A stretch of DNA of 64,000 nt from Mycobacterium sp. GA-0227b (lineage in GTDB: Bacteria; Actinomycetota; Actinomycetes; Mycobacteriales; Mycobacteriaceae), in assembly GCF_001499855.1 (NCBI RefSeq), contig NZ_LQIK01000029.1, positions 1 to 64,000 of the forward strand, in the 5' to 3' direction. Under the pieces are notes generated by a model. It had not been told where the DNA came from, made no database searches, and worked only from the letters and a program-made list of their open reading frames with translations. This document shows, piece by piece, positions 35,916-45,336 of this stretch (the first letter of the stretch is position 1; each line of letters opens with the position of its first letter). The translations under genes were made by a program, and so were the position numbers.

Positions 35916-36947
35916 ATGCGAGAGAATCTGGTAGGTGCGTCCTTGCGCTTTAGCGCCTACGCCGTCGCCTGCGCGGTCATGCTCGTTCTGCTCTTCGCCG
36001 TCTTCGGTCAGCTGCGCTTCTTCCAGCAGACAACGACATACAGCGCCGAGTTCGCGAAAGTGTCCGGGCTGGAGAGCGGAAACCTCGTCACCGTCGCGGG
36101 TGTCGAGGTCGGCAAGGTGCAAAACATCGCGATCAACGACGACGGCACGGTGCGCGTCGAGTTCTCCGCGGACGCCTCGGTGGTGCTCACCGAGGGCAGC
36201 CGGGCGGTCATCCGCTACCAAGATCTGATCGGCGGCAGATACCTGGCGCTCGAGGAGGGTGCGGGGGGAGTCGACAGGTTCGATCCCGGGGACACGATCC
36301 CGCTGACCCACACCGAGCCCGCACTGGACCTGAATGCGTTGATTGGCGGTTTTCGGCCGCTGTTTCGTGCGCTGCACCCGGACCAGGTGAACAAGCTGAC
36401 CGGTCAGCTGATCGCGGCCTTTCAGGGGCAAGGGCCGACCATCGGCTCGTTTCTGAGCCAGGCGGCGGCCCTAACCAACACGCTGGCCGACCGGGACCAA
36501 CTGATCGGCGAGGTCATCGCCAACCTCAACACCTTGCTCGGTTCACTCGGAGACCAAAGTGACCAGTTCGCCGAGGCGGTCGACTCGCTGTCTGAACTCG
36601 TGGACGGCCTCGAAAACCGCAAGCAGGACATCGCCAACGGGCTGGCCTACACCGACGCGGCCGCGAAGTCGATTGCCGACCTGCTGGCACAGTCCCGCCC
36701 GCCGCTGCAGAAGGTGGTGCCCGAATTGGATCGGACCGCGGGAATCATCGTGGCCGACCACGAGTACGTCGACAACCTGCTCGACACGCTGCCCGACGCC
36801 TATCAAATCCTGGGTCGGCAGGGGCTATACGGGGACTTCTTCAGCTTCTACCTGTGCGACGTCGTCCTGAAGATGAACGGCAAGGGCGGCCAACCCGTGT
36901 ACGTCAAGCTGGTCGGCCAAACCTCGGGGAGGTGCACGCCGCGATGA
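35916..36947 (+). CDS. mceB: MceB-type lipid-transfer subunit
   Basis: A 343-aa Mce protein: anchor FSAYAVACAVMLVLLFAVFGQL, MCE domain YSAEFAKVSGLESGNLVTVAGVEVGKVQNI with VIRYQDLIGGRYLALEEG, a helical needle region, and a short C-terminus with the Cys pair FYLCDVV...GRCTPR. An AGAAAGG ribosome site precedes the ATG. The TGA overlaps the mceC ATG. Confidence 0.92.
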   Translation: MRENLVGASLRFSAYAVACAVMLVLLFAVFGQLRFFQQTTTYSAEFAKVSGLESGNLVTVAGVEVGKVQNIAINDDGTVRVEFSADASVVLTEGSRAVIRYQDLIGGRYLALEEGAGGVDRFDPGDTIPLTHTEPALDLNALIGGFRPLFRALHPDQVNKLTGQLIAAFQGQGPTIGSFLSQAAALTNTLADRDQLIGEVIANLNTLLGSLGDQSDQFAEAVDSLSELVDGLENRKQDIANGLAYTDAAAKSIADLLAQSRPPLQKVVPELDRTAGIIVADHEYVDNLLDTLPDAYQILGRQGLYGDFFSFYLCDVVLKMNGKGGQPVYVKLVGQTSGRCTPR

Positions 36948-38233
36948 AACGCTTCTCCGAACGCAATCCGTTTGTCATCGGGGTCATCGGGCTTGGCGTG
37001 GTTCTCGCCATCACGGTGCTGTCGCTGAACTATCAGAAACTTCCGTTCTTCGACACGGGCAAAACGTACTCCGCCTACTTCAGCCAGGCCGGCGGCCTGC
37101 AACCGGGTAACGCGGTCCGGGTCTCGGGATTTGAAGTCGGCAAGGTGTCCAGCATCGAGCTGGATGGATCGCGGGTGCTGGTGACCTTCACGGTCGATGA
37201 AACCGTTCGGCTCGGCGAGCGCACCGAAGCGGCGATAGAGGTGGAGACCCTTCTCGGTGCCAAACTCCTGGAGGTCACTACGCGGGGAGAAGGGCAGCTG
37301 ACGAATCCAATACCCCTCGACCGGACCGCATCGCCCTATCAGCTGCCTGACGCGCTCGGCGATCTCACCACAACAATCAGTGGGTTGAACACCGACCAGC
37401 TATCGAACTCGCTGGCCGTGCTGGCCGACACCTTTTCCGAAACCGCGCCCGACTTGCGGGCGGCGGTCGAGGGGGTAGGGCGGTTCTCGCAGACACTCAA
37501 CGAGCGCGATGCCGAGCTGCGAAGGTTGTTGGACAACGCGAACAAGTCGACGAAGGTGCTCGCCGAGCGTAGCCAGGACGTGGTCAATCTCGTCGTGCAC
37601 ACCAACGCGCTGTTGGTCGAGCTGCAAAACCAGAGCAGCGCCCTGGACCAGATCTCGAACAGCATTTCGGCAGTGGCCCAGCAGATCGAGGGTTTCATCG
37701 CGGAGAACCGCGAATCGCTTAAACCCGCGCTGGAGAAACTCAACGGTGTGTTGGCGATCGTCGACAGGCGCAAGACAGACGTACAGGAGTCCGTCAAGGG
37801 GCTCAACGCGTACGTGTTGTCGCTGGGTGAGGCGGTGTCGTCAGGACCGTTTTTCAACGCCTACGTCGTCAACCTGCTGCCCGGGCAGTTCGTGCAGCCG
37901 TTCATCGACGCTGCCTTCTCCGATCTCGGCCTCGATCCGGCCACCCTGTTGCCCACAGAACGCGCCGACCCGCAGACCGGCCAGCGGGCAACGCCGCCGC
38001 TGCCGGTGCCCTTCCCGCGGACCGGGCAGGGCGGCGAACCACGCCTTACCCTCCCGGACGCCATCACCGGTAATCCCGGTGACCAACCATGCCCGGGACC
38101 AGCACCAGGTTGCTATCCCTACCGGCAGCCACCCCCGGCGCCGCCGGCGGGCGGACCGCCGCCCGGACCTCCAGCACCGGAACCCACCCGCCAGCCCCCG
38201 GGCCCGACGTCAGCCGAGGGGGACGGACAGTGA
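36944..38233 (+). CDS. mceC: MceC-type lipid-transfer subunit
   Basis: A 429-aa Mce protein with anchor FVIGVIGLGVVLAITVLSL, MCE domain YSAYFSQAGGLQPGNAVRVSGFEVGKVSSI and AAIEVETLLGAKLLEVTTRG, a helical region with heptad-like spacing, and a Pro-rich C-terminal tail from about 380. The ATG overlaps the mceB stop, and the stop overlaps the mceD GTG. Confidence 0.92.
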   Translation: MKRFSERNPFVIGVIGLGVVLAITVLSLNYQKLPFFDTGKTYSAYFSQAGGLQPGNAVRVSGFEVGKVSSIELDGSRVLVTFTVDETVRLGERTEAAIEVETLLGAKLLEVTTRGEGQLTNPIPLDRTASPYQLPDALGDLTTTISGLNTDQLSNSLAVLADTFSETAPDLRAAVEGVGRFSQTLNERDAELRRLLDNANKSTKVLAERSQDVVNLVVHTNALLVELQNQSSALDQISNSISAVAQQIEGFIAENRESLKPALEKLNGVLAIVDRRKTDVQESVKGLNAYVLSLGEAVSSGPFFNAYVVNLLPGQFVQPFIDAAFSDLGLDPATLLPTERADPQTGQRATPPLPVPFPRTGQGGEPRLTLPDAITGNPGDQPCPGPAPGCYPYRQPPPAPPAGGPPPGPPAPEPTRQPPGPTSAEGDGQ

Positions 38234-39630
38234 ATATCCGCAACGCGAAGGTGGCTCTGGCCATGGCGCTGGTGCTGGTGCTGATCGGCGGCGTCGTCGC
38301 GGCGGTGAGGGCCGCGAGCGGCGCAAACCAAACAAATCTCGTCGCCTATTTCGAAAACAGCAACGGCATCTTCGAGGGCGACAACGTGGTCATCCTCGGT
38401 GTGGCAGTCGGCAAGATCGAAAAGATCGAGCCGCAGCCCGAGCGCGTCAAGATCTCGTTCTGGATCGACGAGAAATATAGGGTGCCCGTCGACGCCAAGG
38501 CGGTGATCCTGTCGCCGTCGCTGGTGACGGTGAGGGCCATCGAGCTCACACCCGCCTACACCGGCGGGCCGGTGCTGCGAGAGGGCGCGGTGATCCCGCG
38601 GAAGCGCACCGCGGTTCCCGTGGAGTTCGACGACCTTCGACAGCAGCTGGAGAAGCTGGCGGACACGCTGCAGCCCACTCAACCGGGCGGAGTCAGCACC
38701 TTAGGAGCCTTCGTCAACACCGCCGCCAACAACCTGCGCGGCCAGGGCGCCGACATCCGTGACACCGTCATCAAGCTGTCGCAGGCGATCAACGCGCTCG
38801 GCGACCACAGCGACGACCTGTTCGGCACCTTCCAAAACCTGGCGACTCTGGTATCAGCGCTGCAGGACAGTACCGGCCTGCTCAAAGACCTGAACCAGAA
38901 CCTGGCCGCGGTCACCGGCCTGCTGGCCAACGACCCCAACGAGGTCGAAAACGCGGTCCGCACCCTCAACGACGTGGCCGACGATGTCACAGCCTTCGTG
39001 GCCGACAATCGAGAAACGCTGGGCACGACGTCGGACAAGCTGGCGTCGGTGTCGACCGCCGTGGCCGAAATCCGCGAAGACCTCAAACAAACCCTGCACA
39101 TCGCCCCCACAGCGCTCCAAAACCTCACCAACATTTACGAACCCGCGCACTTATCATTGACCGGGAACCTGTCCCTCAACAATTTCGCCAACCCGATCCA
39201 GTTCCTCTGCGGAGCGGTACAGGCGGCATCGCGGCTGGGCGCCGAGCAGTCGGCGAAGCTGTGCGTGCAGTATCTGGCGCCGATCGTCAAGAACCGGCAG
39301 TACAACTTCCTACCGTTCGGGCTGAACCCCTTCGTCGGAGCCCAGGCGCGTCCCAACGAAATCACCTACGCCGAGGACTGGCTACGGCCCGACTACATTC
39401 CGCCGCCGGCCTCACCCGGCGGCGCGCCGATCGGGGGGCCCGCGACGGGGGCGCCGCCCCCCGAGGGGCCGCTCCCACCACCGAACCAGATCTACACCCG
39501 GTTCGGCGAGCCGGCCGACCCCTACCACGGGCAGCCGCCATTCGTACCGGCCAAGCCGCCGAACCCAATACCGACCAATCCTGCCGACGGCCTGCCCGGG
39601 ATGATGGCGCCCCCCGGAGGTGGACGGTGA
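38230..39630 (+). CDS. mceD: MceD-type lipid-transfer subunit
   Basis: A 466-aa Mce protein: anchor VALAMALVLVLIGGVVAAV, MCE domain LVAYFENSNGIFEGDNVVILGVAVGKIEKI with VILSPSLVTVRAIELTPAY, helical region, the conserved LSLNNFANPIQFLCGAVQAASRLGAEQSAKLCVQYLAPIVKNRQYNF block and a Pro/Gly-rich tail. The GTG start overlaps the mceC stop (GTGA), and its own stop overlaps the mceE GTG. Confidence 0.92.
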   Translation: MNIRNAKVALAMALVLVLIGGVVAAVRAASGANQTNLVAYFENSNGIFEGDNVVILGVAVGKIEKIEPQPERVKISFWIDEKYRVPVDAKAVILSPSLVTVRAIELTPAYTGGPVLREGAVIPRKRTAVPVEFDDLRQQLEKLADTLQPTQPGGVSTLGAFVNTAANNLRGQGADIRDTVIKLSQAINALGDHSDDLFGTFQNLATLVSALQDSTGLLKDLNQNLAAVTGLLANDPNEVENAVRTLNDVADDVTAFVADNRETLGTTSDKLASVSTAVAEIREDLKQTLHIAPTALQNLTNIYEPAHLSLTGNLSLNNFANPIQFLCGAVQAASRLGAEQSAKLCVQYLAPIVKNRQYNFLPFGLNPFVGAQARPNEITYAEDWLRPDYIPPPASPGGAPIGGPATGAPPPEGPLPPPNQIYTRFGEPADPYHGQPPFVPAKPPNPIPTNPADGLPGMMAPPGGGR

Positions 39631-40781
39631 ACCGATCGGCGCATTGGCGCCGCGTAGGCGCGGGACTCCTGGCGGCGTTGGCCGTAACCGTGCTGTCCGG
39701 CTGCGGATTCCTCCGCGACTGGCGGGGCGCGAACTCGCTTCCGCTACCAGGCACCGAGGGCGGCGGACCCGGGTCCTACACCGTTCGAGCGCAGCTGCCC
39801 GACGTGCAAAACCTGGATCGAAACTCCCGGGTCCGGGTCAACGACGTGACCGTGGGCAACGTGGAGAAGATCGAACGTCAGGGCTGGCACGCGTTGGTCA
39901 CCATGACGATCGACGGTGACATCGACCTGCCGGCCAACGCGACGGCGACGGTCGGTCAGACCAGCCTGCTGGGTTCGCTGCACGTCGAACTGGCGCCGCC
40001 CACTGACGTCCCCCCCGAGGGCACCCTGGACGACGGGGCGCTGATCCCGCTGTCGTCGGGGGCCACCTTCCCCTCGACCGAACAGACGCTGGCCGCGCTT
40101 TCGCTGCTGCTCAACGGGGGCGGACTGGGTCAGATTCAGGACATCACCAAGGCGCTGAGCACCGCGTTGAGCGGTCGCGAGCAAGACCTCAGAAGCCTTA
40201 TCGGACAACTGGACCAATTCGTCGCCTACCTCAACGACCAGAAAGGCGACATCATCGCCGCGACGGAGAGCATTAACAACTTGGTCGGCCAATTCGCCGA
40301 ACAAAAGCCCGTCGTCGACAGGGCGCTGAAGACCCTACCCGACGCGCTGACGGTGCTTAAGGACCAGCGGCAAAACCTGGCTGAGGCGCTCGATCAGCTG
40401 GGTCAATTCGGCGCGCTGGCCACCGACTCGGTCAACCTGACCAAGGAGAACCTGGTCAAGGAGCTCAACGACCTGGGCCCGGTACTGCAGTCTTTGGCCG
40501 ACGCAGGACCAGCGTTGACCCGTTCGCTGGATTTCTACGCGACCCTCCCGTTCCCCAAGCCCACGTTGTCCAAATGGCTTCGAGGGGACTACGCGAACCT
40601 GACCGCTGTCGTCGACCTGACACTGAGCCGGCTCGACTCGTCATTTCTCACCGGCACGTTCCTGGAGGGAGAGCTGACCGAGCTGGAGCTGCAGTGGGGA
40701 CGCACCATCGGCCAGATGCCCAGCCCCTACACCGCGCGTAACCCGCTGATTGCGCCCTACCACTTCAACCAGGGGCCCTGA
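39627..40781 (+). CDS. mceE: MceE-type lipoprotein subunit
   Basis: A 384-aa Mce protein with a lipoprotein signal: the hydrophobic stretch LLAALAVTVLSGCGF puts the lipidated Cys at residue 26, as is usual for the E subunit. The MCE domain YTVRAQLPDVQNLDRNSRVRVNDVTVGNVEKI and ATVGQTSLLGSLHVELAPP follow, then the helical region and a C-terminus ending without a Pro-rich tail. GTG start overlapping mceD. Its lipid anchor differs from the transmembrane anchors of the other subunits. Confidence 0.92.
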   Translation: MNRSAHWRRVGAGLLAALAVTVLSGCGFLRDWRGANSLPLPGTEGGGPGSYTVRAQLPDVQNLDRNSRVRVNDVTVGNVEKIERQGWHALVTMTIDGDIDLPANATATVGQTSLLGSLHVELAPPTDVPPEGTLDDGALIPLSSGATFPSTEQTLAALSLLLNGGGLGQIQDITKALSTALSGREQDLRSLIGQLDQFVAYLNDQKGDIIAATESINNLVGQFAEQKPVVDRALKTLPDALTVLKDQRQNLAEALDQLGQFGALATDSVNLTKENLVKELNDLGPVLQSLADAGPALTRSLDFYATLPFPKPTLSKWLRGDYANLTAVVDLTLSRLDSSFLTGTFLEGELTELELQWGRTIGQMPSPYTARNPLIAPYHFNQGP

Positions 40782-40782
40782 C

Positions 40783-42273
40783 ATGCGTCTGACGAGGCAA
40801 ACCAGAATCCAGTTCGTGGTTTTCGTGACCGTCGCCTTGGCCGCGATCACCTACGTGTTCTTCGCCTACATGAGGGTTCCGACCCACTTCTTCGGCATTG
40901 ATCGCTACAGGGTCACCATCCAGCTGCCAGAAGACGGTGGGCTGTATGAGGGCGGCAACGTCGCCTACCGCGGCTACGAAGTCGGCCGGGTGGACGCCGT
41001 TCGGCTGACCGACACCGGCGTGGAGGCGGTGCTGGCGCTGGACTCGGACATCCAGATCCCCGCCGATCTGAGAGCCGAGGTCCACAGCGTGTCGGCGATC
41101 GGCGAGCAGTTCGTCCAGCTATTGCCGCAAAGCGGGCAAGGCCCGCCACTGAAGAACGGCGACCTGATCCCCCAAGACCGCACGCATGTGCCGCCGGGCA
41201 TTGCCTCGCTGCTGGAGGCCACCAATCGCGGCCTGAACGCGATCCCGCGCGAGGACCTCAACACGGTCGTCGACGAGGCGTATATCGCCGTCGGGGGGCT
41301 GGGGCCCGAACTGTCCCGGTTGGTGGACGGAACAACCAAACTGGCGGCCGACGCCCGCAGGACTTTGGACGCGCAGATCGCCCTGATCGAAGAAGCGAAG
41401 CCGGTACTGGACAGTCAGACGGAGTCGTCGGATTCGATCCAGGCGTGGGCGGCCAACCTGGCGACCATCACGACGCAGCTGCAAAACAACGACGCCGCCG
41501 TGCAAAGCCTGCTGCAGGACGCTGCCCCGGCCGCTGAAGAGGCGCGCGCGCTATTCGACCGGCTCCGACCGACGCTGCCGATCGTGCTCGCCAATCTGGT
41601 CAGCACCAATGAGGTGTTGGTCGCCTACCGAGACAACCTCGAGGGCATCCTGGTGCTGATTCCGCAAACCGCGAAAATCATCCAAGCCCCGCAGGTGGCC
41701 AACCTCAACACCAAGCAGGACTACAACGGCGCCTACCTGGACTTCAATCTGACCCTCAATATCGCGAAGCCCTGCACGACCGGGTACCTGCCGGTACAGC
41801 AGCAGCGGGCGGCGGCGTTCGAGGACTACCCGGATCGTCCCACGGGCAACCTGTTCTGCCGGACACCCCAAGACAGCGCATTAAATGCGCGCGGCGCGAA
41901 GAACTACCCGTGCGCCACCAAGCCGGACAAGCGCGCCCCAACGGCGCAGCTGTGTGAGAGCGACGAGGTCTACCAGCCACTCAACGAAGGCTGGAACTGG
42001 AAGGGCGATCCGAATGCGACGTTGTCCGGGCAAGACATCCCCGTGGTCGCGGGTGAGGAGGGAGCGCCACCACCGCCGGGGGTGTCGCCACCACTGCCTG
42101 CACCGCCACCACCTGGTGCGCCGCCGCTGCCGCTTTACCCAGCGGAGTACGACCCCGCGACCGGTACATATGTCGGGCCGGACGGGCGTGTGCACACCCA
42201 CCAGAACCTGGCGCCCGGCGCCGGTGAGGAGCGGGCATGGCAAGACATGCTGACCCCTCCGCCGGGGAACTGA
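40783..42273 (+). CDS. mceF: MceF-type lipid-transfer subunit
   Basis: A 496-aa Mce protein: anchor IQFVVFVTVALAAITYVFFAYM, MCE domain YRVTIQLPEDGGLYEGGNVAYRGYEVGRVDAV with VHSVSAIGEQFVQLLPQSG, a helical region, a domain with conserved Cys (AKPCTTGYLPVQQQR, NLFCRTPQDS, NYPCATK, QLCESD) and a Pro-rich linker before YDPATGTYVGPDGRVHTH, which typically closes F subunits. It starts one base after the mceE stop. The associated-protein gene begins inside its last 37 bp. Confidence 0.92.
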   Translation: MRLTRQTRIQFVVFVTVALAAITYVFFAYMRVPTHFFGIDRYRVTIQLPEDGGLYEGGNVAYRGYEVGRVDAVRLTDTGVEAVLALDSDIQIPADLRAEVHSVSAIGEQFVQLLPQSGQGPPLKNGDLIPQDRTHVPPGIASLLEATNRGLNAIPREDLNTVVDEAYIAVGGLGPELSRLVDGTTKLAADARRTLDAQIALIEEAKPVLDSQTESSDSIQAWAANLATITTQLQNNDAAVQSLLQDAAPAAEEARALFDRLRPTLPIVLANLVSTNEVLVAYRDNLEGILVLIPQTAKIIQAPQVANLNTKQDYNGAYLDFNLTLNIAKPCTTGYLPVQQQRAAAFEDYPDRPTGNLFCRTPQDSALNARGAKNYPCATKPDKRAPTAQLCESDEVYQPLNEGWNWKGDPNATLSGQDIPVVAGEEGAPPPPGVSPPLPAPPPPGAPPLPLYPAEYDPATGTYVGPDGRVHTHQNLAPGAGEERAWQDMLTPPPGN

Positions 42274-42977
42274 ACACCACAGAGGAGACACACACGTTGC
42301 CGACATCGCCCGACCACACCGACAACGGTTCACCACAATCGCGGAACGGGAGAATCGCCGAGCCGAAGGCCGAAGATGTCTCAGCAGCCACACCCGACGC
42401 CGGCGACTCCGCCCCCGTAGACGGCGAGGAAGACGACGCCGCGACGGGATACGAAGACGAGCCACCAGCCGCGGTGCTGGCCAGACAGCCGATGTCACAG
42501 CTGCGGCGGGCCGCCCTCGTCGCTGTGGTCATGGTCGTCGCGCTGGGAGGGCTGGCCGGATGGCTCGGCTTTCGGGCAAACGAGTCCTATCAGACCGAGA
42601 AACAGCGTGAGCTGTTTGTTCAGGTCGCGCGCCAGGGTGCATTGAACCTGACGACCATCGACTGGCAACAGGCCGACGCCGACGTCCAGCGCATTCTGGA
42701 CTCGGCGACGGGTACCTTCCACGACGACTTCGCAGCGCGGTCGCAGCCCTTCGTCGACGTGGTCAAAAAGGTGCAGTCCAAGTCGGTGGGCACAGTCACC
42801 GAAGCCGGGTTGGAATCGTTGTCCGACGATGAGGCTCAGGTGCTTGTCGCCATGTCGGTCAAGACCGCGATGCCCAATGCGCCCGAGCCGCAGCCGCGCT
42901 CCTGGCGGATGCGAATCTCGGTGCAAAAGGTCGGCGACGACGAGGTGAAGCTCTCCAACGTCGCGTTCGTGCCATGA
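42237..42977 (+). CDS. Mce-associated membrane protein
   Basis: A 246-aa Mas-type protein: an acidic disordered N-terminus (about 1-85), one membrane helix (ALVAVVMVVALGGLAGWLGF) and a periplasmic NTF2-like domain (FVQVARQGALNLTTIDWQQADADVQRILDSATGTFHDDF...). Such proteins follow mce operons and help stabilise the transporter. GAGGAG precedes the ATG, which lies within the end of mceF. Confidence 0.87.
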   Translation: MARHADPSAGELNTTEETHTLPTSPDHTDNGSPQSRNGRIAEPKAEDVSAATPDAGDSAPVDGEEDDAATGYEDEPPAAVLARQPMSQLRRAALVAVVMVVALGGLAGWLGFRANESYQTEKQRELFVQVARQGALNLTTIDWQQADADVQRILDSATGTFHDDFAARSQPFVDVVKKVQSKSVGTVTEAGLESLSDDEAQVLVAMSVKTAMPNAPEPQPRSWRMRISVQKVGDDEVKLSNVAFVP

Positions 42978-43040
42978 CCCAGCCGCAACTGCGCAGCGCA
43001 CAACAATCGACCCGCCAACGCAGAAAGGAAACCAGCTGCT

Positions 43041-43727
43041 ATGCCGGTCAAGCCCAATACCGTAACCGATACTAGGAACGAGCATCAGGAGGCGAAAACC
43101 CCCGAGGAGACGACCGAGCAGGTTCCGGGCGGAACCGCGTCCGACAGCACCGGTGGCGGCACGGGGTCGCCACGCACCCCCGCAGACGATGCCGAAATAG
43201 GCCACGACTCCGACACGGGTGGGCCTGTCAAGGGCAAGCGCCAGATCAACTGGTCTCGTGTGCTGGTTTTCGGGATGCTGCCGGCGGTGGCGTTGCTACT
43301 GGCGATGGCCGCCGCGTTCTTCAAGTGGCAGGACGCGTCGATGCGCCTCTCCGACCGCGCGCGCATCGAATCCGTCCAGGCCGCCAAGGACGCTACCGTG
43401 GCGCTGTTGTCCTACCGGCCTGACACCGTCGAGCAGGACCTCATGGGCGTGCGAGACCGATTGACCGGCGACTTCAGAGGCGAGTACACGAAGCTGATTC
43501 AAGATGTGGTGATTCCCGGTGCGAAACAGCAACACATTTCAGCGACAGCCAGCGTTGCGGCGGCGGCCTCGGTGTCGGCAACTCCGGGCCACGCGGTGGT
43601 GCTGGTGTTCGTGAATCAGACCACGACGGTGGGAACGACTGCACCCACCGACCTTCAGTCCAGCGTCCGGGTAACCATGGACAGAATCGACGATCGCTGG
43701 CTCATCTCCAAATTCAGCCCGGTCTAA
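43041..43727 (+). CDS. Mce-associated membrane protein
   Basis: A second Mas-type protein, 228 aa: a disordered acidic N-terminus to about 70, a helix VLVFGMLPAVALLLAMAAAFF and the periplasmic domain AAKDATVALLSYRPDTVEQDLMGVRDRLTGDFRGEY...VTMDRIDDRWLISKFSPV, which ends the same way as many Mce-associated proteins. AGAAAGGA precedes the ATG. It is the last gene of the mce operon. Confidence 0.87.
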   Translation: MPVKPNTVTDTRNEHQEAKTPEETTEQVPGGTASDSTGGGTGSPRTPADDAEIGHDSDTGGPVKGKRQINWSRVLVFGMLPAVALLLAMAAAFFKWQDASMRLSDRARIESVQAAKDATVALLSYRPDTVEQDLMGVRDRLTGDFRGEYTKLIQDVVIPGAKQQHISATASVAAAASVSATPGHAVVLVFVNQTTTVGTTAPTDLQSSVRVTMDRIDDRWLISKFSPV

Positions 43728-44370
43728 GCGATCGTTACGAAGCGAGGTTGACTGTGGCTGCACCTTCTTCCGAACCCAGGTAACGGTCACCGGGCAGATT
43801 TTCTAGCAGACGGCCCGGCTGGCCCTGAGTAGTCTCACCGACTTGTCCACTCTTCTGAATTTTGCCGACCGCGCGACTTCCACAATTCGCACAAAGATCA
43901 TGGCCGAACGCCGCCCACCAAGAGCTGGCATACCCAGCAAGCCGATGCGCGGATTCGGCCGGACGACCAATCCGGTACTCCACCCGGCGTCCAGCAAGGG
44001 GGTAACGCTGAGGCCAGTTCCGTGCCACGCCGGGCAGCGAACCGAGTCCGGCTTGCCGCTGGCGCCCCTTGCGCGGTTGTGCGTGGCCAGTAACACTTTC
44101 GACCAACTGTGGAATTTCATGCAGTTGGCGCGGACCTACACCCAGCTTATTGCCAGAGATGGTGGGGCCTGCTAACGTCGAGCATCGAACGTTCGATCAG
44201 CAATATCAGAAGATCCTCGTGACACGCACGCTGTGCGGAGCCACAGGCAACAGCGGCACATCGCATCGCCGAAGCTTGCCAAAAGCCCGCGCAGTCGCCG
44301 AGACTGCCCCGGCTGCGACAGCACCTCAAACATAAACAACGTCAATCGTTACAAACAGGAAGAGCACGAG
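43728..44370. other. Intergenic, promoter region of AveC-like gene
   Basis: About 640 bp. An open frame of about 110 codons on the plus strand and one of about 120 on the minus strand lack recognisable domains. The operator at 44185 lies in the right third. Confidence 0.4.
44185..44196. promoter_or_regulatory. Operator-like palindrome TCGAACGTTCGA
   Basis: A perfect palindrome followed by TCAG, 174 bp upstream of the AveC-like gene. It is the best match to the consensus with its right flank. Confidence 0.55.
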
Positions 44371-45201
44371 ATGACGCTATCGGCCGCTTTCATTCAGCCG
44401 GTGCCAGACGACCTCCGCGTCGGAGAAACAGCGGGATGGCTGTTCACCGCCTGGGTCATCGTTCTGGGACTGCTTTTTCTCGCCTATGGAGGCTACCGCT
44501 TTGCGAGGTACCGCGACAGCGTCCCCGTGATCATGTGGGCCGGAGGCGCGTTCATCTGCTCCTTCGTGGAGCCGATGGGCGACTTGGTCGGCCATCTCTG
44601 GTGGCCAACTAACGTGCCACTCACGCTTTACACCGCATACGGCGTCGAGGTCCCGCTGCTGATCCCGTTCGCCTACTCATCTTTCGTTGGGGGCGGAGGC
44701 TACTTCGCGTATCGGCTCATAGCCGCTGGAATAACAATGAAGCGCCTCTTCGCAGTCTTCGGGATCATCGCCGCCGCCGACTTCATCATGGAAGTTCCGG
44801 GCACGTCGACCGGAGTGCACGTCTATTACGGCAACCAACCGTTCGAGATCTTCGGCTTTCCTCTCTACTGGTCCTGGCTGAATGCGACAGCGATCCTGTC
44901 GATCGGACTCTTCCTCTACGTCTTGGAGCCACGCGTACACGGCAAGTGGCGCGCAGTGCTCTTGCTGGCCCCGACCGCTGGCCACATGTGCGCTTGGGGC
45001 ATTGCGATGCCGCTTGCCTTCCTACAGCTCAACACGTCGATGGCCGAACCGATGCGTTACATCATTGCGATCCTCACACTGCCACTGGCACTGCTGATCG
45101 TTCGCGCCATCTGGGAAGTGATCAAGTTCGTCCGGCAATATGACGCCATGGCGATCGCCGTGAAAAAACGTCCTGATGCGGTTCACGAAGCATCCCGGTA
45201 A
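44371..45201 (+). CDS. Spirocyclase AveC-family membrane protein
   Basis: A 276-aa polytopic membrane protein with about six or seven hydrophobic helices (for example TAWVIVLGLLFLAYGGY, VPLLIPFAYSSFVGGGGYFAYR, LNATAILSIGLFLYVLE). Conserved polar stretches FVEPMGDLVGHLWWPTNVPLTLYTAYG and EVPGTSTGVHVYYGNQPFEIFGFPLYW match the AveC-like family. AveC acts in avermectin spiroketal formation; most actinobacterial relatives are uncharacterised and often lie near mce or lipid genes. AGGAAGAG precedes the ATG. A role in modifying or moving the imported terpenoid or sterol lipid is inferred. Confidence 0.75.
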   Translation: MTLSAAFIQPVPDDLRVGETAGWLFTAWVIVLGLLFLAYGGYRFARYRDSVPVIMWAGGAFICSFVEPMGDLVGHLWWPTNVPLTLYTAYGVEVPLLIPFAYSSFVGGGGYFAYRLIAAGITMKRLFAVFGIIAAADFIMEVPGTSTGVHVYYGNQPFEIFGFPLYWSWLNATAILSIGLFLYVLEPRVHGKWRAVLLLAPTAGHMCAWGIAMPLAFLQLNTSMAEPMRYIIAILTLPLALLIVRAIWEVIKFVRQYDAMAIAVKKRPDAVHEASR

Positions 45202-45336
45202 GTCCATGCTGCCGAACCACACGATCCGCTGAGCTGAACCACCTCAATGAGTTCCCAGCGCGGATATCCGCGGGCGGTTCAGCTTTGAATACTCGATCTT
45301 CGAATTTCTCGAACCAGTCTCCGCAGGGAGGAACCA

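Noticed and set aside
43735..44106. A 123-codon minus-strand gene after the mce operon
   Set aside because: No ribosome site, no domain and a plus-strand frame of similar size opposite; support is too weak.
3263..44196. TCGAACGTTCGA sites as LexA SOS boxes
   Set aside because: The mycobacterial SOS box has the same half-sites, TCGAAC and GTTCGA, but with four bases between them. Here the halves touch, and the genes concerned are lipid genes, so another regulator is more likely.
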